Below are positions 1 through 8,503 of a DNA stretch of 52,857 bases, piece by piece. Made by a program: the position numbers and the translations under genes. The stretch's first letter is position 1. Each line of letters opens with the position of its first letter. The notes under the pieces were generated by a model. It made no database searches. It saw only the letters and a list, made by a program, of their open reading frames with translations, and was not told the DNA's origin. This DNA comes from Alistipes sp. (GTDB lineage: Bacteria; Bacteroidota; Bacteroidia; Bacteroidales; Rikenellaceae). The stretch spans positions 1-52,857 of the forward strand of contig JAFYXB010000026.1 in NCBI GenBank assembly GCA_017546345.1, in the 5' to 3' direction.

Positions 1-1760
1 CTACTTTCAACCAAAGTTGGCGGTGTTGTAGCCTCGCAATAGACACTTGTAAGGCTGTCGCAATTCCAGAATGCCCCATCTCCAATCGTCGTTACGCTAT
101 CGCCTATAGTGACACTTGTGAGGCTGTCGCAATTAATAAATGCACCCTTTCCAATCGTCGTTACGCTATCGGGGATAGTGACACTTGTAAGGCTGGAGCA
201 ATATTCGAATGCATACTTTCCAATCGTCGTTACGTTATCACCAATAGTGACACTTGTAAGGCTGGTGCAATAATAGAATGCATACTCTCCAATCGTCGTT
301 ACGCTATCGCCAATAGTGACACTTGTAAGGCTGGAGCAATAATAGAATGCACCCTTTCCAATCGTCGTTACGCTATCACCAATAGTGACACTCGTAAGGC
401 TGTAGCAATTATAGAATGTATACTCTCCAATCGTCGTTACGCCATCGCCAATAGTGATACTTGTAAGGCTGGAGCAACCAAAGAATGCCTCATATCCAAT
501 CGTCGTTACGCTATCGGGGATAGTGATACTCGTAAGGCTGTCGCAAGAAGAGAATGTATACTCTCCAATCGTCGTTACGCTATCGGGGATAGTGACACTT
601 GTAAGGCTGTAGCAACGAGCGAATGCATAATCTCCAATCGTCGTTACGCTATCGGGGATAGTGATGCTTGTAAGTCTGTCACAATTATAGAATGCATCCT
701 CTCCAATCGTCGTTACACCAGCATCAAAAGTGACAATACCCTCATTTGTTGTGCTATTCCATTCATGAGAAACAATATTTGCTCCGAAAGTGTCAAATGT
801 CCAAGGATAATTTGAATGGGCTTCAATCTTAGCAGTTGCAGTGTAGTGGATCTCATTATTGGGCATTACAGGCTCTACATCGTGCTCCACGCTCTCCATA
901 GGCTTGATATGGTTGCGCTCGATGGTCAATGCCTCAGTTGTTGAGAGAGTCATAGGCTCGTAGCCCTCACACTCAACAACTACGGTAACACCACACTCAA
1001 ATGTCTGTGGAGGAACAGCAAAATAGAAGGCTGTAGCCTTCTCGCCAAGCTTCACGCCCTCGCCACAATCGAGCGTTAGCTTATTACACAACTCCGAATC
1101 GAGAACCAAATCGCCACTAACAGTGCTATCATCCTCGGGCATCTCACTCTCATAGACAAAGTGTACCGAGTAATCACCAAGATCTACGGTGGCAGCACCC
1201 CATAGCTGTTCGTCGTTATTACCTCGCAATGTAATGCGCTCTACACACTCGCCATTACCCGTAAGCTGAATCTTAAGCCAACCATATACGCTATGTAGCA
1301 CAAAATGGGTATTATCGCTTGCCGATACCATGATATTTCCGTTCAAACCATAACTACCCTGCAAATAGCTCTGCGTAGCGGGAATATCTGCCTTAATTGT
1401 TAGGTTATTTGGATCAAGAACATACTCATCGTTATATGGGTAGACAATAACGAACTTATCCATAATATTATCTCCGCGGTTTGTGTCTGACACAACGATT
1501 TGGCCAACACGATCTCCCGTTTCGCCATTGAATTGGCCATTTAGATTGTCTGTTGCACCATAGAACACCGACACCTCATCACCCTTATTCCATACGGTCT
1601 TCTGTGCAGCATTGAGCTGAATACGTGTGCCGTCGCCCTCGAAGCCGACGGTTAAAGTTTCGGGAACATCTGCGCGGTTAGCTGCGAGCTCCTCAACATC
1701 GTTCTGCGTACACGCTGCAAAAGTCAATGCAGCAAGTACGAATAAAAAAAACTTTTTCAT
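1..1760 (-). CDS. BspA-like leucine-rich-repeat lipoprotein, C-terminus cut by window edge
   Basis: About 586 codons are open from the ATG at 1760 to the window edge, with no stop. The N-terminus is a lipoprotein signal (MKKFFLFVLAALTFAAC) whose lipobox cysteine is residue 17, so the mature protein is probably lipid-anchored and may be surface exposed. Residues about 30-280 contain TRIQLNAAQKTVWNKGDEVS, which resembles the start of fimbrillin-like domains (W-x-GD-x-hydrophobic). From about residue 345 there are ten 23-residue LRR_5/BspA repeats of the form LTSVTIGDSVTTIGxYAFxxC. The last visible residues (VYCEATTPPTL) look like the usual cap after such arrays, so the true end is probably close. 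BspA-like proteins are often adhesins; the ligand here is unknown. A 45-residue peptide gene lies 19 bp upstream on the same strand. Confidence 0.85.
   Translation of the reverse strand, partial: MKKFFLFVLAALTFAACTQNDVEELAANRADVPETLTVGFEGDGTRIQLNAAQKTVWNKGDEVSVFYGATDNLNGQFNGETGDRVGQIVVSDTNRGDNIMDKFVIVYPYNDEYVLDPNNLTIKADIPATQSYLQGSYGLNGNIMVSASDNTHFVLHSVYGWLKIQLTGNGECVERITLRGNNDEQLWGAATVDLGDYSVHFVYESEMPEDDSTVSGDLVLDSELCNKLTLDCGEGVKLGEKATAFYFAVPPQTFECGVTVVVECEGYEPMTLSTTEALTIERNHIKPMESVEHDVEPVMPNNEIHYTATAKIEAHSNYPWTFDTFGANIVSHEWNSTTNEGIVTFDAGVTTIGEDAFYNCDRLTSITIPDSVTTIGDYAFARCYSLTSVTIPDSVTTIGEYTFSSCDSLTSITIPDSVTTIGYEAFFGCSSLTSITIGDGVTTIGEYTFYNCYSLTSVTIGDSVTTIGKGAFYYCSSLTSVTIGDSVTTIGEYAFYYCTSLTSVTIGDNVTTIGKYAFEYCSSLTSVTIPDSVTTIGKGAFINCDSLTSVTIGDSVTTIGDGAFWNCDSLTSVYCEATTPPTLVES
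34..723 (-). repeat. Ten near-identical 69-bp tandem repeats (LRR-coding)
   Basis: The core ccaatcgtcgttac recurs at 82, 151, 220, 289, 358, 427, 496, 565, 634 and 703, exactly every 69 bp. Each unit encodes one 23-residue leucine-rich repeat. Third-codon positions are nearly invariant in the core, and variation is concentrated in the few codons before the conserved Phe and Cys (for example YAFYNC or YAFARC). This points to recent expansion or gene conversion. Array limits are approximate. Confidence 0.9.
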
Positions 1761-1779
1761 TGTGCTTGTGTTTTATAAA

Positions 1780-1917
1780 TTATTGCCAATTCTGAAAATT
1801 GTCCTCCACTGGATCTTCAATATTAGATGATGTTTGAAAGCCTGCTTCAACAAGTATCTTAACTACCTCGATATCAGGCGCAAGGTAGTAATCATAAAAT
1901 TTTGAGCTCACAATCAT
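1780..1917 (-). CDS. 45-residue peptide of unknown function upstream of LRR lipoprotein
   Basis: ATG at 1917 and TAA at 1780-1782 give MIVSSKFYDYYLAPDIEVVK followed by ILVEAGFQTSSNIEDPVEDN and FQNWQ. I cannot assign a function. It has no signal peptide or membrane segment and is acidic. The pattern Y-x-x-P-x-I/L-E-V-V, then V-E-x-G-F, then a short acidic tail resembles many tiny Bacteroidales proteins found next to fimbrillin-like or LRR lipoproteins; that resemblance is from memory. It is 19 bp upstream of the lipoprotein start on the same strand, so co-transcription is likely. Alternatively it could be a leader peptide. Confidence 0.6.
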   Translation of the reverse strand: MIVSSKFYDYYLAPDIEVVKILVEAGFQTSSNIEDPVEDNFQNWQ

Positions 1918-1950
1918 TAATGTTTTAAGTTAAAATTAGTTTCACTTAAA

Positions 1951-1975
1951 ACCATACACTCCTCTATGGTATGGT
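1951..1975 (-). terminator. 7-bp hairpin followed by T-rich stretch (leftward)
   Basis: accatac (1951-1957) and gtatggt (1969-1975) are perfect inverted repeats. Read leftward the stem is followed by TTTTAAG. It may end the structured RNA upstream or lie in the leader of the 45-residue peptide gene. Confidence 0.4.
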
Positions 1976-1987
1976 GTATAAACAAAA

Positions 1988-2199
1988 AGAAAGTGTGGAG
2001 ATGATTCACGTTTATTGAATAGAAGGTTGTGGAAAGACCTTAAGAGAATAAACGATACAATGCCCCACACTTGGATAGTATGGGGTATATGCACAGAACG
2101 TGCATAGCCACATAGCTATACAAGAAATGAGTGTTGTTCGTTCGTCCTCTCTTATGAAAACTTCCACATTTTCTATTCAGGACTGCGAAAACACTTTCT
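1988..2199 (-). ncRNA. Rod-shaped structured RNA, 6S RNA candidate
   Basis: The 212-nt segment folds end to end as one long interrupted hairpin. Paired blocks, outside to inside: 1988-1996/2191-2199 (9 bp), 2016-2024/2171-2179 (9 bp), 2028-2034/2162-2168 (7 bp), 2041-2047/2148-2154 (7 bp), 2051-2055 with 2057-2060 against 2134-2142, 2070-2073/2121-2124, 2075-2078/2116-2119, 2079-2085/2108-2114 (one mismatch) and 2088-2094/2100-2106 with loop agaac. A closing stem, asymmetric interior bubbles and a long terminal arm is the general plan of 6S RNA, which binds RNA polymerase. Leftward transcription is favoured because the outer stem is followed by TTTTGTT on that strand and a TAATTTTG box lies upstream. 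No protein frame fills the segment. Other possibilities are another stable RNA or a long structured leader for the peptide/lipoprotein genes. Confidence 0.5.
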
Positions 2200-2228
2200 A
2201 TATGTCCGCTATTTATCCAATAGCGTTA

Positions 2229-2236
2229 CAAAATTA
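2229..2236 (-). promoter_or_regulatory. Bacteroidetes -7 box for the rod-shaped RNA
   Basis: Read leftward the bases are TAATTTTG, matching TAnnTTTG. A TTTG lies 16 bp upstream (2253-2256) and GTTG 20 bp upstream. Transcription would start near 2222, about 23 nt before the outer stem; a separate perfect 7-bp hairpin (cgctatt/aatagcg, about 2208-2226) would lie at the very 5' end. Confidence 0.45.
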
Positions 2237-2350
2237 AAAAATATTTCTCAAACAAACAACACTCAAGAAGGGACACTGTATAGATAAATAGACAAAAAAA
2301 TCACCTCTTGTCATAGACAAAAGGTGATAAAAGTATAATCGAACGACATT

Positions 2351-2797
2351 CTATAACTCAATCTTAAAAATCAGCTTGCGGACCTTGCCCTTACCGAGCA
2401 TGGGGGCGTGGGCATCCTCAGGGAAAAGAAGCGTAAACTGCCCCTCACGCACCGTATAGTAGGTCTGCGGACGATCCGAGTAGAACAATATATCGCGCTC
2501 CGCATCGAACGTGCCCTCGGCCATATTACAATCCTTACGTTCGCTCCAACCGAAGGTCTCCTCGCCGCCAAGCACGACCTGAACATCGACATAGCGGTTG
2601 TGCACCTCAAGGTGAGCGGCGTCCAAAGGTCTGAGGTCGAGTTCCGACACATTGACAAACAGACGATCGCCATCGATATCGTGGCGGCCTACATCTAAAG
2701 CTGCGACATCGGTATTGCGCAAGAACGTAACAACACGCTCCAAGGCGGGAAGCAGAGCATAGTAGCGCTCCGCATTTTTGAGTGAATCAAGAATCAT
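2351..2797 (-). CDS. YhcH/YjgK/YiaL family protein
   Basis: The 148-residue protein matches the small cupin-like YhcH/YjgK/YiaL (DUF386, EbgC-like) family in length and in its central LEVHNRYVDVQVVLGGEE and late FPEDAHAP segments, which carry the conserved His, Asp and Gln residues of the putative metal site. Relatives act on free sugars; some are sialic acid anomerases and others are accessory to beta-galactosidase. No sialic acid genes lie nearby, so the substrate is open. It is the last gene of the long leftward run, 38 bp after the EEP phosphatase gene. Confidence 0.85.
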   Translation of the reverse strand: MILDSLKNAERYYALLPALERVVTFLRNTDVAALDVGRHDIDGDRLFVNVSELDLRPLDAAHLEVHNRYVDVQVVLGGEETFGWSERKDCNMAEGTFDAERDILFYSDRPQTYYTVREGQFTLLFPEDAHAPMLGKGKVRKLIFKIEL

Positions 2798-2835
2798 ATT
2801 TCGTTATTTTTTAGGCATTAACAGCTATCGGCACA

Positions 2836-3984
2836 CTACTTATCTTCGAACTTAAGGCGCACCAAGATAGGCAAGTGATCCGACACCTCGGCATTCTCGT
2901 TAGCGTAGTAGTAGAGCGACTTTATACCGTGCGAGTGCAAGATATAGTCGATACGCAACATACCATACATCGGGCGGAACGTGTAGCCATAGCCACTACC
3001 CTGCTCCACGAAGGTATCGACGAGGTTGTCAATAAGCTTATTGTAGACAAACGACATCGGCACATCGTTGAAATCGCCAAGAACCACATTCTTATATGGT
3101 GACTCATCGATAAGTTCACGCAACATATCTACGTGCTCGGCACGTATTGCCGAGTTACCCGCGATACGATCCACGATGCTCATCATACGGTCACTATCGC
3201 CGAGGATCTCGCCACTATGGATATCGGCACTCTCATCACCCGAGATGTGCATCGAGTAGAGGTGGTTGTTAAACAGACGCATAGTATCGCTACCCACAAC
3301 GATATCGCACCACTGCGACGTGCCACGATAGATATTCTGCATCTCGCCCTTAGCGATAATCGGATAGCAGCTATATGTTCGCATAACAACATTGCTATAC
3401 TCCACAGCATCGCTCACATAGCAGCGCTTATAGCGACGATTAAACAGCGAGTCGATACGCTCCACACCCTCAGCATCGCGACGGAACTCCTGGAAGCAGA
3501 CGATATCGGCAAGCTCGTTATTCGAGAGATAATTGACCAGGCTATCTGTCGTCGTGTTGTGATCATCGTCATACAACGAGCGCACGTTATAGCTCATAAC
3601 CGTAAACGAGCCCTTCTCGCGAGGCAGCTCGCCTTCACGCATGACATCGATATTATAAAAGTCCGAGAAGCGCATGATACCTGGCAACAAGACGATAAAC
3701 AGAGCCAAAGCCATACGCCAACGCCACATAACAATCCACAGTAGCATACATGATGCCACACAGACGAAGAGTATTGGTGCAAAGATACCTACGATGGTCA
3801 GCGAGCCGAATGTCGAGGGCGACACGTAGGGTGTAACATAGGCAATAGCCAAAGCTACGGAGAACGAAAGCGACAAGGCTAACAGAATGATAAATAGTAG
3901 AGTGCCCAGCAACGAGTGGCGGCGCTTATTGCCACCCGACTTACCATAGGGATAGTTATTGTATGTCTCTTGTTTACGTGCCAT
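2836..3984 (-). CDS. Membrane-anchored endonuclease/exonuclease/phosphatase family protein
   Basis: The 382-residue protein has three hydrophobic segments at about residues 24-50, 60-85 and 88-102, then an EEP domain. Domain motifs are visible in order: VMSYNVRSL (Asn), VCFQEFRRD (catalytic Glu), LGDFNDVP (Asp/Asn) and SDHLPILV (Asp/His). The family includes DNases, sphingomyelinases and inositol phosphatases, so the substrate cannot be named. Three N-terminal helices would put the catalytic domain on one face of the inner membrane. It follows the rhomboid gene by 60 bp on the same strand. Confidence 0.85.
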   Translation of the reverse strand: MARKQETYNNYPYGKSGGNKRRHSLLGTLLFIILLALSLSFSVALAIAYVTPYVSPSTFGSLTIVGIFAPILFVCVASCMLLWIVMWRWRMALALFIVLLPGIMRFSDFYNIDVMREGELPREKGSFTVMSYNVRSLYDDDHNTTTDSLVNYLSNNELADIVCFQEFRRDAEGVERIDSLFNRRYKRCYVSDAVEYSNVVMRTYSCYPIIAKGEMQNIYRGTSQWCDIVVGSDTMRLFNNHLYSMHISGDESADIHSGEILGDSDRMMSIVDRIAGNSAIRAEHVDMLRELIDESPYKNVVLGDFNDVPMSFVYNKLIDNLVDTFVEQGSGYGYTFRPMYGMLRIDYILHSHGIKSLYYYANENAEVSDHLPILVRLKFEDK

Positions 3985-4044
3985 AGTGTCTCTATATTGT
4001 GGACTACACGAGTCCTTATTTGCTGAATTGTGTGTGTGAAAGGA

Positions 4045-4707
4045 TTAGTAGTAGAAATTGTTGCGCTTCGTATCGCGGTAACGCCACCAGAGAAGGAGCA
4101 ACCAGCCCCATAACATACCGCCAAGGTGTGCGAAGTGAGCCACGCTATCCAAGCGGCCCGAAACGCCGAAGAATAGCTCCAAAGCGCCATATATCACAAC
4201 AAACCACTTTGCCTTAATCGGAATAGGTGGGATGAGAAGCATAATAACAGCGTTGGGGTGCAACATACCGAAGGCGAGCAACAGACCAAAGACTGCACCC
4301 GAAGCTCCTACGGTAGGTGTACAGAGATAATCCCAATATGCGGGTGAGTAGGCCACAACACGCATCAAGTCGAGCTGTGCCATACCGAGCTGCACAACAG
4401 CTGCGCCCACGCCACAGACTACATAATAGATGAGGAAGCGCTGCCAACCCATCTCCATCTCCAAACCTCGACCAAACATCCACAACGCAAACATATTGAA
4501 GAAGAGGTGCGAGAAGCTGCCGTGCATGAACATATAGCTGAGCGGCTGCCAGAAGTGGAAGAAGGGGCTACCCACGGGAAAGAGAGCGAAATACTCGTAC
4601 ATAACCACCTTGTTGAGCAAGGTCATCGCCAAGTAGACCACCACATTGGCTATAAGTAGGTTCATAACCACGGGGGGTGTTGTATTCTGTATTCTGAGTG
4701 TTGCCAT
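4045..4707 (-). CDS. Rhomboid family intramembrane serine protease
   Basis: The 220-residue polytopic protein shows the rhomboid signatures: HGSFSHLFFNM (residues about 62-72, with the oxyanion His and Asn), GASGAVFG with catalytic Ser136, and HFAHLGG with catalytic His194. Rhomboids cut substrate transmembrane helices; the natural substrate is unknown. It lies 34 bp downstream of mutL on the same strand. The compact six-helix form without extra domains is typical of bacterial rhomboids. Confidence 0.92.
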   Translation of the reverse strand: MATLRIQNTTPPVVMNLLIANVVVYLAMTLLNKVVMYEYFALFPVGSPFFHFWQPLSYMFMHGSFSHLFFNMFALWMFGRGLEMEMGWQRFLIYYVVCGVGAAVVQLGMAQLDLMRVVAYSPAYWDYLCTPTVGASGAVFGLLLAFGMLHPNAVIMLLIPPIPIKAKWFVVIYGALELFFGVSGRLDSVAHFAHLGGMLWGWLLLLWWRYRDTKRNNFYY

Positions 4708-4741
4708 ATTCTCTGTTTGCTTCTGTTTGCTTTCTAATTGT

Positions 4742-6670
4742 TTAACAACGGGTAAGTTTTGCGGCTATCTCCTCGGCCGTAAGCTCCGCCATAATAGGAT
4801 TTCCCGTAGGCGTGAAGCTCACATCGTCGCACTGCTCCAAACGCTTAAGTAGCTCCTTAGCCTCCTCCTTACGCAGATTGCGACCATAGCCCGAACTACC
4901 GCGACGTGCCATAAGCGATGCCAGGCGACGACGCTCCTCATCCAAAGGCATATTACCCTCCTCGATGCCGTGCAGCAGTTCGTAGATAAGCTCATCCAAA
5001 GGTGTTGCCATATCGAGCAGCGCAGGACGACCATTTACGGCAATATGTCCCTCACCGCGATACTCTACCTCGAAGCCCAAGGCGGCAAACTCCGTAGCGT
5101 GACTCTCCATAAGCTCGTACTCGTCCGTAGATAGCGTAAGCTCCTCGGCAAAGAACATACGCTGCGTAGGCGCCGAGCCACAGTTTAGCGACTTGAGCAT
5201 ATCCTCATAGAGTATGCGCTCGCGAGCACGACGTAGGCTGACAACAACACATCGTCCGCCATAGAGTGCTACTGCATAGCCCGAAGCGAGTGTCATAACA
5301 TCGTCGAAATGTCTTGTCTGCGCAACCATTGCCGACTCTATGTATTCGAAAACGCCCTGCTCGCCTGCTTCGTCCTCATCGTCGATATACTCGATAACCG
5401 AACTTTGCGATGAGCTATGAAGCGTATATTCATCCTCTGGTTCGGCAAAGCTAATGCTCTGCATAGGCGATACTGCGGGGGCTGAAAGTCCGTCATAGGG
5501 CACATCAAAGCCCGTAAACGGAACATCGGGCGATGGTGCCGTAGGGTCGATATACTCGGCACTGAACGGGTTGTACGACTTGTTGGTTGCCGTACGTGGC
5601 TCGCTATAGACTCCCCTACTGCTTCCCATAACCGGGATATCGACATGTCCCTCATCCGAGAAGTCCATCATAGGCACTGCGCCCGTCTTAGCCAATGTCT
5701 CACGCACCGCCGCCTGCAAAATCTGCAAGATAAGATCGTTATCAGCAAACTTAACCGTCGTCTTCTGCGGATGAACATTGACATCTACCTGCTCGGGAGG
5801 TACGGTGATATAGATAAAGTATGAGGGTAGGCTACCCTCTGGGATTAGCTTTTCGTAGGCACGAATAATCGTGCGCTGCATAGCTGGCGACTGGAAGTAG
5901 CGGCCATTAACAAAGAGATACTGCTCGTTATTGCGGCGTTTTGCGGCTGAGGGACGTCCCACAAAACCCTCTATACGCACCACCGAGGTATCGACCTCGA
6001 CTTCGAGCAGGTTCTGCTTGATGTGGCGACCTACAAGATCTACAATGCGGCTAGCACGATTGGTTGGCTGCAACGAGTATAGAAGTGCATCGTTCTGCTT
6101 AAGTTCGAACTGCACCTCGGGATTGCAGAGCGCAACACGCATAAACTCCTGCTTGATATGCTGTGCAAGACGCGAGTTATCGCCATCGATAAACTTACGA
6201 CGCGATGGCACGTTATAAAACAGGTTGCGCACCATAAACTGCGAGCCTTTCGAGCACGACACTGGTGACTGACCACGAAACTCACCACCACTAATGAAGG
6301 TCTGCGTACCGAGCTCGTCACCCTCGCAACGTGTCTTGAGCTCCACCTCGGCAACTGCCGCAATAGAGGCCAAAGCCTCGCCACGGAAACCAAACGTATG
6401 TAGAGCATAGACATCCTCGATGCTACGAATCTTGCTCGTAGCATGACGATCGAAGGCCATACGGGCATCGACAGCCGACATTCCCGAGCCATCGTCGGCA
6501 ATGTAGATAAGATCCTTACCGCCGTTGTGAAAATTGACACGCACACACGATGCCCCCGCGTCAAGGGCATTCTCCATCATCTCCTTGACAACGTTAGATG
6601 GTGAATTGACAACCTCGCCAGCGGCAATCTGGTTGGCAACAATCTCGGGTAATAGTTGTATGCGGTTCAT
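4742..6670 (-). CDS. mutL: DNA mismatch repair protein MutL
   Basis: The 642-residue protein begins with a GHKL ATPase domain: ENALDAGA (33-40), DDGSGM (59-64) and GFRGEALASIAAVAEVEL (94-111). A transducer domain follows to about residue 330, then an acidic, proline-rich linker to about 450 and a C-terminal dimerisation domain. MutL links mismatch recognition by MutS to strand processing. The C-terminal endonuclease motif DQHA-x2-E-x4-E is not intact: the aligned residues are SLRR-AR-E-RILY-E (478-489), keeping only the two glutamates, so nicking activity is doubtful. It starts 21 bp after the one-TM protein gene. Confidence 0.97.
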   Translation of the reverse strand: MNRIQLLPEIVANQIAAGEVVNSPSNVVKEMMENALDAGASCVRVNFHNGGKDLIYIADDGSGMSAVDARMAFDRHATSKIRSIEDVYALHTFGFRGEALASIAAVAEVELKTRCEGDELGTQTFISGGEFRGQSPVSCSKGSQFMVRNLFYNVPSRRKFIDGDNSRLAQHIKQEFMRVALCNPEVQFELKQNDALLYSLQPTNRASRIVDLVGRHIKQNLLEVEVDTSVVRIEGFVGRPSAAKRRNNEQYLFVNGRYFQSPAMQRTIIRAYEKLIPEGSLPSYFIYITVPPEQVDVNVHPQKTTVKFADNDLILQILQAAVRETLAKTGAVPMMDFSDEGHVDIPVMGSSRGVYSEPRTATNKSYNPFSAEYIDPTAPSPDVPFTGFDVPYDGLSAPAVSPMQSISFAEPEDEYTLHSSSQSSVIEYIDDEDEAGEQGVFEYIESAMVAQTRHFDDVMTLASGYAVALYGGRCVVVSLRRARERILYEDMLKSLNCGSAPTQRMFFAEELTLSTDEYELMESHATEFAALGFEVEYRGEGHIAVNGRPALLDMATPLDELIYELLHGIEEGNMPLDEERRRLASLMARRGSSGYGRNLRKEEAKELLKRLEQCDDVSFTPTGNPIMAELTAEEIAAKLTRC

Positions 6671-6691
6671 TATCTAATTTTTGAGTTCGTC

Positions 6692-7228
6692 CTACTTCTC
6701 GACACGACGACCATCCCTAATCTCGACATCGTCATCGTAAATCGTGATCTTGCCAACAGAGTTCTGCCACTCCTCAATCTCGTTGATAATCTCGGGACTG
6801 AGCGTCTCGAACTCCCTAAAGTCGATATCCTCGTACTGCTCATGCAGGATGATACTACCACTCTGCTCCGTCTCGTCGTACGACTGCGTAGTCTGCGGCA
6901 CAGCCATCTTCTCGTAGTTGGCAGCCTCGACAAAGCGCATAAAACGTGGCAAAAGCAACATCATAGCCACAACAACAAGCACCACACCCAATATGAGCAT
7001 GCGCATACGGGCCATGATAGAGCCACTACTCTCCTCGCGCGCTACCTCACGCGCCTCGCGCTGCGTGCGGATGTAACGACCAGGGGTATAGGGCACTTCG
7101 TCATCACTCGACGATGTACCGTGAAGCTCACGACGACGCTGCTCACGCTGCTCCTTGACGGGATCGTAGAAGCGTGGGATGTAGTTAAACTGTCGCGGTT
7201 TGCTCTTATGCAGACGAAATATCGACAT
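6692..7228 (-). CDS. One-TM protein of unknown function linked to mutL
   Basis: The 178-residue protein starts with a basic segment (KSKPRQFNYIPRFYDP and an Arg-rich run), has one hydrophobic helix at about residues 73-95, and ends in an acidic domain with ETLSPEIINEIEEW. I recognise it as a Bacteroidetes family that recurs beside mutL, but no biochemical role is known to me. Predicted topology is a cytoplasmic basic N-terminus with the rest in the periplasm. It lies between dnaJ (73 bp upstream) and mutL (21 bp downstream). Confidence 0.8.
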   Translation of the reverse strand: MSIFRLHKSKPRQFNYIPRFYDPVKEQREQRRRELHGTSSSDDEVPYTPGRYIRTQREAREVAREESSGSIMARMRMLILGVVLVVVAMMLLLPRFMRFVEAANYEKMAVPQTTQSYDETEQSGSIILHEQYEDIDFREFETLSPEIINEIEEWQNSVGKITIYDDDVEIRDGRRVEK

Positions 7229-7301
7229 CGCTATATCTTACTTTTATTACTTCAAATTAAAAGCGTATTAAATCTTTCAAGGCTGATACCAGCTGCGATA
7301 T

Positions 7302-8465
7302 TCAACCGTGGAAGAAACTCTTCATACGCTCTAAGATGCTCTGATTCTCAGGCTCGGCAGCACGCTTGAAATGAGGCTGCTCGGCGAGCTGCTCCACAAG
7401 CTTACGCTCCTCCTTGGTGAGCTCATCTGGGATTGTGATATCGACAATCACCGTAATATCTCCTCTGCCATAGCCATTCACATTGGGGAGGCCCTTGCCT
7501 CTTAGGCGCAAGATCTTGCCAGCATGCGTACCCGGTGCAATCTTGATACGTGCACGACCATCAATCGTAGGTACCTCGACCTCGCCACCAAGTATTGCTG
7601 TGGTAACAGTGATATTGAGCTGGTGTACCAAATCATCGCCATTGCGCACCAACTGAGGATTGTGCTCCTCCTCGATAACCACCTGCAAATCGCCATTCTG
7701 GCCACCATTGCGTGCAGCATTTCCCTTGCCACGTACCGTGAGAGCCATACCCTCGGCAACACCTGCGGGAATCTTAACCTCGACGATCTCCGAGCCACGC
7801 TCCGTACCCTCGCCACCGCACTTATCGCACTTAGCCGTAATGACACGGCCCGCACCACCACACGTAGGACATACGCTCTGTGTCTGCATGCGGCCGAAGA
7901 ACGAGTTCTGAACGGTGATGACATATCCCGAGCCGTTACACTGCGAACAAGTAGAGTATGACGACGCATCCTTAGCGCCCGAGCCACCACACTTGTCGCA
8001 AGCTACGGTCTTATTGATCTTGAGCTTCTTCGTAACACCCTCGGCAATCTCCTGTAGCGTGAGGCGCACGGTGATACGTATATCGCTACCGCGATTTACT
8101 CTTGGGCCACGGCTACGTGAGCCACCGCCAAAACCACCGAAAGCACCACCAAAGATATCGCCAAACTGCTCGAAGATATCCTCCATCGAGAAGCCGCCAC
8201 CCGAGAAGCCACCAAAGCCGCCGCCACCGGCTGCTCCGCCCATACCCGCATGACCAAAGCGGTCGTAGCGTGCACGCTTATCCTCGTTTGACAACACATC
8301 GTAGGCCTCGGCAGCCTCCTTAAACTTGTCCTCAGCCTCCTTATCCCCAGGATTCTTATCGGGGTGATACTTGATAGCCGCCTTGCGGTAGGCCTTCTTT
8401 ATGGTATCGGCATCGGCGTTGCGCTCAACGCCTAATACCTCGTAGTAATCTCTCTTCTCTGCCAT
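7302..8465 (-). CDS. dnaJ: Chaperone protein DnaJ
   Basis: The 387-residue protein has the full type I layout: a J domain with the HPD motif (KYHPDKNPG), a Gly/Phe-rich stretch (about 75-130), a zinc domain with four CxxCxGxG repeats ([32 protein letters not shown]), and C-terminal substrate-binding domains. It stimulates DnaK ATPase and delivers unfolded proteins. It is 38 bp downstream of grpE on the same strand; dnaK is not in this window, as is common in this phylum. Confidence 0.98.
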   Translation of the reverse strand: MAEKRDYYEVLGVERNADADTIKKAYRKAAIKYHPDKNPGDKEAEDKFKEAAEAYDVLSNEDKRARYDRFGHAGMGGAAGGGGFGGFSGGGFSMEDIFEQFGDIFGGAFGGFGGGSRSRGPRVNRGSDIRITVRLTLQEIAEGVTKKLKINKTVACDKCGGSGAKDASSYSTCSQCNGSGYVITVQNSFFGRMQTQSVCPTCGGAGRVITAKCDKCGGEGTERGSEIVEVKIPAGVAEGMALTVRGKGNAARNGGQNGDLQVVIEEEHNPQLVRNGDDLVHQLNITVTTAILGGEVEVPTIDGRARIKIAPGTHAGKILRLRGKGLPNVNGYGRGDITVIVDITIPDELTKEERKLVEQLAEQPHFKRAAEPENQSILERMKSFFHG

Positions 8466-8503
8466 AGATTCTCCTCTATTTCTCCTTTTTCGGGCTTCTT
8501 AAA

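Noticed and set aside
34..723. CRISPR-like array from regular 69-bp repeats
   Set aside because: There are no unique spacers; the units form a continuous open frame coding 23-residue LRRs in a lipoprotein.
3133..3744. 203-codon rightward frame opposite the EEP gene
   Set aside because: It is an antisense shadow of the EEP coding sequence, with His/Ile-rich composition and no domain.
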